From the NCBI RefSeq assembly GCF_033118175.1, contig NC_083699.1, forward strand, positions 47,403,001 through 47,467,000: DNA of 64,000 bases, given 5' to 3'. This stretch comes from Dama dama (lineage: Eukaryota > Chordata > Mammalia > Artiodactyla > Cervidae). The translations under genes were made by a program, and so were the position numbers. Shown here one piece after another: positions 59,301 to 64,000 of the stretch (its first letter is position 1; every line of letters begins with the position of its first letter). Below the pieces are notes generated by a model. The model was not told the DNA's origin. It saw nothing but the letters and a program-made list of their open reading frames with translations, and did not search any database.

Positions 59301-59705
59301 CACTCACCTGGTCATTCAGCCAATTCTGACCATCCAGGGTTGCTAGATCATCCATATCCAGCATGTGCTTATTGTAGAAGATGCGGAAGTTGCATTTTTG
59401 ATGTCTGGCCCGATAGTTTGTTATTTCCCTATTGATAAACGGTTTTCTGAAACAGAAATATTTTGAAAGTAAAACAACAACAGTTTAACTCAGTTTATTG
59501 TTAAGTATCAGGGTTTGTTTTTTTTTTTTAATCAAGAGAAAAGTCCTATAAGCCAATAATTTTCTTTTCAAGGGCTTAACTTAAGCATCATTGACAAACC
59601 TATTAGAAAAGTCTTCATTAAAGACATCTTTTAATCTTCCAAGGACGTCTTTTTCACTGAGTGGGACCAAACTGCCATACTTCTTCATAACCTCGTCTAG
59701 GAATC
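35280..59705 (-). CDS. SENP5: SENP5, sentrin/SUMO-specific protease 5; last eight coding exons (5' part outside window)
   Basis: On the minus strand eight exons join in frame: 59600-59705, 59308-59446, 59012-59059, 54829-54906, 40762-40899, 37733-37816, 36286-36336 and 35280-35390. They encode about 250 residues, the C-terminal third of a protein that is 755 residues in human, and cover the full ULP1/C48 cysteine-protease domain. SENP5 matures SUMO precursors and removes SUMO-2/3 from targets, mainly in the nucleolus and at mitochondria during mitosis. The triad is visible: His in EVHWSL and Asp in FYDSQG (40762-40899), Cys in DSDCGVF (36286-36336). All splice sites are GT-AG and all phases agree. 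The protein ends CECRLMD. The large N-terminal coding exon should lie beyond 64000. The long intron 40900-54828 carries the nested LINEs. Confidence 0.95.
35391..36285. other. SENP5 last intron
   Basis: No gene or clear repeat seen. Confidence 0.5.
36286..36336 (-). CDS. SENP5: SENP5 51-nt exon with catalytic Cys
   Basis: Seventeen codons, CIPQQKNDSDCGVFVLQ, holding the QxxxDCG nucleophile motif of the C48 family. Phase 0 on both sides, donor gtaaag. Skipping this 51-nt exon would keep the frame while removing the active-site Cys. Confidence 0.96.
36337..37732. other. SENP5 intron
   Basis: A MIR-like stretch lies at about 37030-37195 (gttcaaggacctgatgg, ggatcaaatgagatcatac). A 113-codon frame at 36451-36792 overlaps an antisense frame and resembles nothing known. 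Confidence 0.45.
37733..37816 (-). CDS. SENP5: SENP5 84-nt exon (NIRKYLLTEARE...GWQTAVTK)
   Basis: Twenty-eight codons in phase 0 with donor gtaagt. It encodes the segment between the active-site Asp and the Cys exon. Confidence 0.95.
38662..38739 (+). mobile_element. 78-bp mariner-type MITE (terminal inverted repeats, TA target)
   Basis: It begins ttgggttggccaaaaagtt and ends with the near-complement aacttttggccaacccaa, with TA on both sides (38660-38661 and 38740-38741). Nearly the whole element is an imperfect palindrome, so RNA from either strand would fold into a hairpin. It is a miniature derivative of a ruminant mariner. Confidence 0.88.
39155..39215 (-). mobile_element. SINE scrap (Bov-A type)
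   Basis: gttcattcactaggtcgtgacc and ctttgcaaccccactgactgcagc match the complement of the Bov-A start only. Confidence 0.6.
40347..40465 (-). mobile_element. CHR-type SINE
   Basis: ttttttttggctgcacc ... ccaccagggaagtccc, with target duplication agaaa(a)atgattt at 40334-40346 and 40466-40477. Confidence 0.88.
40762..40899 (-). CDS. SENP5: SENP5 exon with catalytic His and Asp
   Basis: Forty-six codons in phase 0. It contains IPIHLEVHWSL (catalytic His) and ISFYDSQG (catalytic Asp). The acceptor is cttgatcag and the donor gtaagt. Confidence 0.96.
40900..42449. other. Start of the long SENP5 intron
   Basis: A MIR (+) lies at about 41285-41525 (gtggttaagatcatgggctc). A (CA)n microsatellite of about 22 bp is at 42175-42196, and a 60-bp Bov-tA scrap at 42270-42330 (aaacggtaaagaatctgcctac). 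No gene. Confidence 0.6.
42652..42821 (+). repeat. 85-bp tandem duplication inside the old L1
   Basis: Unit starting gaattctttcctcctaag is repeated at 42652 and 42737 with one difference in about 80 bp (aatgtac/aatgcac). Confidence 0.9.
42994..43468 (-). pseudogene. Decayed ferritin light chain (FTL) processed pseudogene, antisense at the 5' end of an L1 insertion
   Basis: On the minus strand, translated pieces in shifting frames match ferritin light chain in order: SQ..NY near the N-terminus, LSWGFY, then AEEKRQG..LLKMQNQ, FQDRQKPSPHEWG and EENLN, then ALPAQ...FLE. There is no intron where the ferritin gene has them, and there are several frameshifts and stops, so it is a broken processed copy. 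It is cut off just after the FLE region. Its 5' end abuts the L1 5' UTR at about 43468, and its other end abuts the target-site duplication at 42980-42993. It looks more diverged than the adjoining L1. Confidence 0.8.
43945..44871 (+). CDS. L1 ORF1 protein (308 aa, open)
   Basis: This is an uninterrupted frame for the L1 ORF1p RNA-binding chaperone, which trimerises and coats L1 RNA. The N-terminal half is Lys/Glu-rich and reads as a coiled coil (QNLENKMELQINSLETKIEK region). The centre carries the RRM-like part (IRIIGVPEE) and the end the conserved C-terminal domain (ISFRYEGE). Length is near that of other ruminant L1 ORF1 proteins. It ends 51 bp before ORF2, as usual. It is a transposon gene, not a host gene. 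Confidence 0.92.
   Translation: MKRQRNTQQVKEHEKCPPSQTKEEEIGNLPEKEFRIMIIKMIQNLENKMELQINSLETKIEKIQEMFNKDLEEIKKSQLKMNNAMNEIKNTLEGTKSRITEAEDRISEVEDKMVEINEAERKKEKRIKRNEDNLRDLWDTVKRPNIRIIGVPEEDDKKKGHEKILEEIIAENFPKMGKEIATQVQETQRVPNRINPRRNTPRHILIKLTKIKHKEQILKAAREKQQITHKGIPIRITADLSIETLQARREWQDVLKVMKENNLQPRLLYPARISFRYEGEFKSFTDKQKLREFSTTKPALQQMLKDLL
44923..48737 (+). pseudogene. L1 ORF2 (endonuclease/reverse transcriptase), broken
   Basis: ORF2 starts MATGPHLSIITLNVNGLN at 44923 (endonuclease) and ends at 48737. Reading frames change: frame A to 45162, then an extra base in an A-run near 45124-45129; frame B with a CAA-to-TAA stop at 45287-45289, open again 45314-45742; back to frame A 45745-47223; then a short deletion near 47221 moves to the last frame, 47280-48737. 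The reverse-transcriptase catalytic motif FADD is intact (47017-47028), and the C-terminal Cys-rich segment (CWRGCGEKGTLLHCWWEC) is present. This copy cannot make a full ORF2 protein. Confidence 0.93.
49092..49337 (+). mobile_element. Non-L1 sequence carried at the 3' end of the L1 (3' transduction) with second poly(A) tail
   Basis: After the L1's own A-rich end (to about 49090), about 230 bp of ordinary-looking DNA follow, then AATAAA at 49303-49308 and an A-run at 49324-49334 directly before the second copy of the target duplication. This is the classic layout of a 3' transduction: the parent L1's transcript passed its weak poly(A) site and ended at a downstream one. Confidence 0.85.
49408..50754 (+). 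mobile_element. 5'-truncated young L1, 3' end of ORF2 plus 3' UTR
   Basis: This is highly similar to 47782-49080 of the neighbouring young L1 (same KINSKWIKDLNVRPETIKL region onward), with a frameshift near 49710-49740. It ends in an A-rich tail with aaataaataaata repeats up to about 50754. Sequence around the junctions (ttaaaaattc / taaaaaaattg) suggests a short target duplication. Before and after it the older L1 continues. Confidence 0.88.
51601..53392. repeat. AT-rich, old LINE-like sequence (probably minus)
   Basis: Text such as ttctattgagttggtgag and tctgctagatttgtccaac resembles the complement of old L1 ORF2, strongly decayed. The boundaries are uncertain. No gene. Confidence 0.4.
53393..53578 (-). 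mobile_element. CHR-type SINE with AT-rich tail
   Basis: tttatttggctgcaccagg ... ggatcaccaaggaagtc. A short duplication, tggatgtatat, flanks it. Confidence 0.85.
53650..54070 (+). mobile_element. L2 LINE fragment
   Basis: Old L2 text (acccttcaatagattcttac, ttcaggataaaatttaaaac, acaaggccctgcatctctg). Confidence 0.65.
54090..54300 (-). repeat. MIR
   Basis: Complement-type MIR (tctcatttaattctcacaag, aaactgaagcttaaggga, acaactagttaagtggctga). Confidence 0.7.
54829..54906 (-). CDS. SENP5: SENP5 78-nt exon (VHFFNSFFHRQL...KRWTKK)
   Basis: Phase 0 on both sides. The FFNSFF motif is typical of SENP domains. It is separated from the next exon by a 13.9-kb repeat-filled intron. Confidence 0.95.
54907..55515. 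other. SENP5 intron, no gene
   Basis: No gene or clear repeat. Confidence 0.45.
55518..55698 (-). repeat. MER5A-type DNA transposon fossil
   Basis: Complement-type MER5A text (gttctcaggatgtggccatc, agaccagcag, ttttgagaaccatgg). Confidence 0.65.
55742..55931 (+). repeat. MER5A-type DNA transposon fossil, interrupted by BovB copy 3
   Basis: gcatcagaatctgaagtgc ... gattgctaggacccactcc ... gatgctgatgctgct ... tttgagaaccac. Opposite in orientation to the copy at 55518-55698, making an inverted pair. Confidence 0.7.
55850..55931 (+). repeat. 82-bp target duplication of BovB copy 3, left copy
   Basis: Pairs with 58056-58137 with four differences. The duplicated sequence is the end of a MER5A-type DNA transposon fossil. 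Confidence 0.88.
55932..58055 (-). mobile_element. BovB LINE copy 3, 5' truncated, minus strand
   Basis: Read on the minus strand it runs from the segment upstream of the reverse transcriptase (near 58050) to the 3' terminus at 55932. The RT motif YADD lies near 56686-56697. Frames 57326-57898 and 56030-56506 remain open. A 50-bp internal insertion is at about 57699-57750. It is flanked by an 82-bp direct repeat and lies in a SENP5 intron in the sense orientation of SENP5. Confidence 0.92.
58056..58137 (+). repeat. 82-bp target duplication of BovB copy 3, right copy
   Basis: Pairs with 55850-55931; from aaaaatttgcatttctag to gagaaccactttcagtt. Confidence 0.88.
58138..59011. other. SENP5 intron, AT-rich, no gene
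   Basis: I see nothing assignable. Confidence 0.45.
59012..59059 (-). CDS. SENP5: SENP5 48-nt exon (VINMYGELIMDAVPDK)
   Basis: Phase 0 on both sides, with acceptor tttttatag and donor gtaagt. It continues the helix after NWLNDQ in the protease domain. Confidence 0.95.
59308..59446 (-). CDS. SENP5: SENP5 exon encoding KPFINREITNYR...NWLNDQ
   Basis: The acceptor is tttctgtttcag and the donor gtgagt. The first base completes the Arg codon. The exon ends with the family motif DGQNWLNDQ, conserved at the start of ULP/SENP catalytic domains. Confidence 0.95.
59600..59705 (-). CDS. SENP5: SENP5 exon encoding FLDEVMKKYG...NEDFSN
   Basis: The first two bases complete a codon from the upstream exon outside the window. 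Thirty-four whole codons and two bases of an Arg codon follow. This is the linker and start of the protease domain. The donor is gtttgt, weaker than its neighbours. Confidence 0.92.
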
Positions 59706-60949
59706 CTTAAATAAAGGAGAGAGAAAAGTTAAAGTGGAAAAGGCCGCCTTCAGCAAAGTCATTGTCCCAATACTTAACCTATACCCAACATATAACATAT
59801 GTTTAAATTACATTACTAAATGTATTATGCTAAAAAGAAATCTTTTAAAAGATAAGGTATCATTTCACACTGGATTGCTAGAAAGAGAATAGCTAGCTGA
59901 AATTAAAGATTGACATTTTTCAGTAATTTAACCTTGGAGAAGAATCCTATCTCCTAAAGGTAAAATCTAAAGGGTTTAATCACCTGGTTAAATGTGTCTA
60001 TCGTATTTGGTAACTGAAGAAATTATCTTTTTAAAAATCACAATTAGAATTGTTGAGATCACCTTCACTTGTATTTACTATTTGATAAAGGTATGAACTT
60101 TCACATCTCAACAGAGGACAAATTCTAAGGCATTTTTAATATCATACAATTTGATAGTTATTATACTTATGATACTGCATAACCCTATGAGGTGAGCTTT
60201 ACTGGATAATAGCTGGTGACGCACGTTTTAAAAGAGGAAACAGAATTAAAGGATGACTTCTTGGCCAGAATACAGGCTAGTCTTTACATCAATTTAAGTA
60301 ACATGTATATGCATTTTAATTGCTTCCAAGAGGATCCACTGAAGAAATATACCTAAAAATATCCTAGGAAATAAAACGAGGATATTGTTTCTAAGTAACT
60401 TCAAAGAAGCTGAGGGAAGGTTTAGAGGCTCACGGAAGAGCAGATATGACTTAGGCTATTCATTGATGCTGAGTGGGGAAGAGCAACAGTCTGCTAACCA
60501 TCAATCTGACAGTTAAGTCCACTGTGTTTAGATAGAAAAAAATGAGGACTGTTAGTCACTTATTTTACCCAGTCCTCTTTCTGACTTCATGAAGGGCCTC
60601 TGTTAAGCATCAATATAAAATGGACAGGAATGATCACAACAAAGTCTGTTCTAGGCAGAGAGTGTTTTGTATGGGGGAGGAGAAGACAAAGGTGTGGAAA
60701 ACTTACTTTCCTCCTTTTACTCTCCCATCAGAGGCTCCCAATTTGAAAGACTTAAGACAAGAGTATAGTAAGAAGAGTTGCTTGCCTATGTCTGGTTCTG
60801 GTCTAGGATTTAGCCACACAGAAGAGAAAGGGAGTTCCGTGTTCCAGTTTAGTCAGAGGAGGAAATGAAAATTCGGGGCTTCTAAACTAGGAATTCATTC
60901 AGCCTTACGTTTGCCAGTAAGATCTAGCAGGCACCATACATAAAAGCTA
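59706..60949. other. SENP5 intron upstream of the first in-window exon
   Basis: No coding exon recognised. An 82-codon frame at 60620-60868 resembles nothing known. Confidence 0.45.
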
Positions 60950-61161
60950 TGTGCGTGCTCAGTCGTATCCGACTGTTTGCAACCCCATGGACTGCAGCCT
61001 GCCCAGCTTCTCTGTCCATGGGGGTTCTCTAGGAAAAATACTGGAATGGGTTGCCATCCCCTCCTCCAGGGGATCTTCCCAACCCAGGGATTAAATGGGA
61101 TCAAACCCAGGTCTCCCGCTTTGCAGGCAGATTCTTTACCAACTGAGCTACTAGGGAAGCC
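60950..61161 (-). mobile_element. Bov-tA SINE (minus)
   Basis: gtgcgtgctcagtcgtatcc ... ctgagctactagggaagcc. Confidence 0.9.
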
Positions 61162-61984
61162 TGGTAAGTTTGCCTACAGTGTTTACTGTATCTTATAGTT
61201 GTCTAAGTACAATCTTGTCTCTACATGGGAGAATGGACACAAACAGAAGATAAAAATTCCCAATATTTGAGAAACTGCATTTAAGGAACAAATTTTATAC
61301 AAAAATATTGCCCCTAGTAACAAAAAATTAAACTTTAGGCCCAACAACCTTAATTGAGACTCTTCAAGTAAGAAAGCAATCTCCTCTACCAAACGAGTAC
61401 GGACCCAATCCCAAACTTGTAACAAGAGGTGTCCTCATTAACAATGTCATTTCTGGATGACAGTGTTTAGGGGATTTTAAGTTATGTTTTCTTTTATCCA
61501 TATTTTTTGTTTTTCCTTTCAGATGCTCAACATGGATTCGTAATGCACTAGGAAGACCCTAACTGGTTCTTCCAGGAGAGCCCTAATAACGATGACTCGC
61601 TGATGCACACCATTATCTCACTAGCACGAGAAATATAAACAGTCAAAAAACACTTAAAAGCCAAGCACTAGAATATCTCATTTCATCCTTATAACTATCC
61701 TATGCATTAGATAGCATCCCTACTTTTAAAATGGAGACAAGAGGCTTAGGGAGGTTAAATAACTTCCCCGAAGACCCTTAACTAGGATATGGCAGAACTC
61801 AAGATTCTGATGTAGGTTATATGATGACAGAAACTGTGCCTTTAACTTGTATGGTGTGCCACCTCCAAAGCAGGAAATATCTACGACCTGTTGTTCTCTA
61901 CAAAAACAAGATAGTTCATTTTATTTTTCCCTTTTAATACCCATGGGTCAAGACTAACCCAGAAAACAGACTTCTTAAAATGAG
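61162..61984. other. SENP5 intron with a MIR
   Basis: A MIR (minus) lies at about 61650-61800 (tctcatttcatccttataac, gaggcttagggaggttaaat). No gene. Confidence 0.55.
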
Positions 61985-62116
61985 AGGGAATTTCCTGGCA
62001 GTCCAGCAGTTAGGAGACTCAGCTTCCACTGCAAGGGGCAGGGTTCAATCTCTGGTTGGGGAACTAAAACCTCACATGTTGCAGGGTGTAGCCAAAAAAT
62101 AATAATAATAATAAAA
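61985..62116 (+). mobile_element. CHR-type SINE
   Basis: gggaatttcctggcagtccag ... gttgcagggtgtagcc, ending in a (aat)n tail. Confidence 0.82.
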
Positions 62117-63667
62117 CAAGAGGTACATCCATTATTTACCCACTTGTTTTCATCTAACCAATGAGCTAAAAAAGGAAAATGCATTTGGAACATACAATTT
62201 CTTTCACTCCAAAAGTACTAAAATTTTAGTATGACCAAGAAACAAGCAATACAGTATTCGCAAAAAACAAAACAATGAAAAACCAGAGTTCAAGTTACAT
62301 TCCACCTTGTAAGTACAACAGGTAATTATATGAAAACCAGAAACGGAGTTGTTTTTTAGAAGTTAAGTTACTGATGATGTTAAACTGTGTTAGTTTTTTT
62401 AAATAACTGACATGGGTCACCTGGATCACTTGAAAGTGGAAAGGAGTTCATTATGTTAGGTATATAAGAAATGCCAACACTTGGTTCTCCAACGAAATAC
62501 AATACACACATCAGAAAGGTCTCAACAAAAATAAGAGAGGTACAATCTATATATGAATAAATTTAAGGAGTGTGCAAAACCTAAGTGAAAAACACTACCA
62601 AATTCTAGTAAGAGACATAGGTCAGTAAATGGAGTAATTCTTTGATTTTTAAACAGGAAAGCTCCATATTAAAATGAATGCAATTTTCCCTAAATTAGTC
62701 TACTAATGTAATACCAATCAAAAGCCACTGTTTGTTGGGTTAACTGAAAAAACAAATCCAAATGTATCTTGGGACAAACATGTGAGAAATTCTTAGAAAT
62801 TTCTGAGAAAGATTAAAGGGGGGTAGTGAAGAGGGGCAAGAGAAAAGAGCAGTAGGAGGGCCTAGTCCCACTGAATTATAAAACCAAGTGCAAGTGACTG
62901 AAGCAGAAGAGCGCGATCACAGAAACAGAGAAACCATCCAGAAAGGGATCCAAATGGCAAGCAGCATTCCATAATCATGCGGAAAAGATGAATGAACAAA
63001 CAGCATTAGAAAGACAAACTAAATCTTTGATTCACAGCTGAAATTCATTTTGGTGTAAAGAATGCAGTAGGAATCCATTTTTTCTAAACAGCTACATGTA
63101 AAAATAACAATAGTCTAGAAAACAGAATTGAATATTTTTATAAACTTGAGAAAAAGCTGAGTATTTTTTCTAGTATATGACTGTAAACATTTTAAAATGT
63201 GGCAGCCACCTCATAATTCCTTTAGAATTTTTATGCCCTTCTGAACATGTATGTCTTAAAAATATAAGTAGCAAACTATATTCATTCTTCTTGAAGCTGC
63301 TTTTTTACATTCAACACATGAATTTTTTTCCTAAGTCAATTCAAAACAATCTAGTAGTCCATTAAATTGATTTGCCATATTTTAACCAATTCTCTGACAA
63401 CCATTTGTTACTTTTTAGCTGTCTAAACAATGTTACAATTAAAGCCCTCAATATATCCTCATTCTAGTGTTTCCTTAGAACACAGTTGCTAAAATTCACA
63501 TTTCTGGGTCAAAGGACATGTGTACCTAAACTTTTCATATTTTCACTTATGAATTTTCTTATCTATATTTATCAGATTTTAATGTTTATGGAATCAAACT
63601 GGTATACTTTTTTTTACTGCTTCTGAGTTTTCTATCATGCTTTAAAATGTCTTATTATTGTTAGATT
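62117..63667. other. SENP5 intron, old LINE-like pieces
   Basis: Weak L1-like text at about 62690-62960 (taataccaatcaaaagcc) and LINE 3'-end-like text at about 63400-63540 (atttctgggtcaaaggacatg). No gene. Confidence 0.4.
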
Positions 63668-63870
63668 GGGCTTCCTTTGTGGCTCAATGGTAAAGAATAT
63701 GCCTGCCAATGCAGGAGATGCAGATTTGATCTGGTTGTGAAGATCCTCTGGAGAAGGAAATGACAGCCCACTCCGGTATTCTTGCCTAGGCAATCCCATG
63801 GACAGAGAAGCCTAATGGGCTATAGTCTATGGGGTTGCGAAGAGTTGGACACAACGACTAAACAACAAGC
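63668..63870 (+). mobile_element. Bov-tA SINE
   Basis: gggcttcctttgtggctcaa ... gagttggacacaacgac. Moderately diverged. Confidence 0.9.
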
Positions 63871-64000
63871 TTTCAGTACTTGCTGAGATGCCATGATTTT
63901 TCTCCTTTAGCCCATTAAAATAATTATAGGTCACTAAATGTGTAAAAACTATAAAACTGTAAAAACTCCTATATCTTCACGTTATGCTACAGTTTAAGTC

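Overview
This window is nuclear DNA from a ruminant of the cattle/sheep/goat group (Bovidae). The evidence is the repeats: BovB (RTE-clade) LINEs, ruminant Bov-tA and Bov-A2 SINEs, tRNA-Glu-derived CHR-type SINEs and a young bovine-type L1. The sequence does not tell cattle from sheep or goat. The genes belong to the mammalian PIGZ - NCBP2AS2 - NCBP2 - SENP5 block (human 3q29), seen here in the opposite orientation to the human map.

Layout. 1-15.3 kb holds no recognised gene: it is a stack of SINEs, old L1 pieces, a near-full-length BovB (about 7.4-11.2 kb) and a second BovB (12.3-15.3 kb). 15.5-20.0 kb is PIGZ (+), with a short N-terminal coding exon and one large exon. 20.0-24.1 kb is intergenic, with a CHR SINE and a possible solo LTR. 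24.1-24.6 kb is a CpG-rich divergent promoter driving NCBP2AS2 (-) and NCBP2 (+). NCBP2 runs to about 31.6 kb in four coding exons, and its second intron has the hallmarks of a minor (U12-type) intron. SENP5 (-) occupies about 32.0 kb to the right edge. Its last eight coding exons (the whole SUMO-protease domain with the His/Asp/Cys triad) lie between 35.28 and 59.71 kb; the large 5' coding exon must lie beyond 64 kb. NCBP2 and SENP5 converge tail to tail with only about 0.4 kb between their inferred 3' ends.

The genes are housekeeping genes with unrelated roles. PIGZ adds a fourth mannose to GPI anchors in the ER. NCBP2 is the cap-binding subunit of the nuclear cap-binding complex. NCBP2AS2 is a 99-residue small protein. 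SENP5 is a nucleolar/mitochondrial SUMO protease.

The most notable non-genic structure lies in the long SENP5 intron. An old L1 (about 42.45-51.6 kb) was hit by a younger L1, and the 14-bp target-site duplication encloses not only the L1 but also a decayed antisense ferritin-light-chain pseudogene at its 5' end and about 230 bp of non-L1 DNA with its own poly(A) signal at its 3' end. This reads as one retrotransposition event carrying foreign sequence at both ends. Other notable observations are two BovB insertions with unusually long target duplications (46 and 82 bp), a 91%-identical fossil duplicate of part of PIGZ's large exon inside its intron, the U12-type intron of NCBP2, and a 78-bp mariner MITE hairpin resembling precursors of the cattle mir-2284/2285 family.
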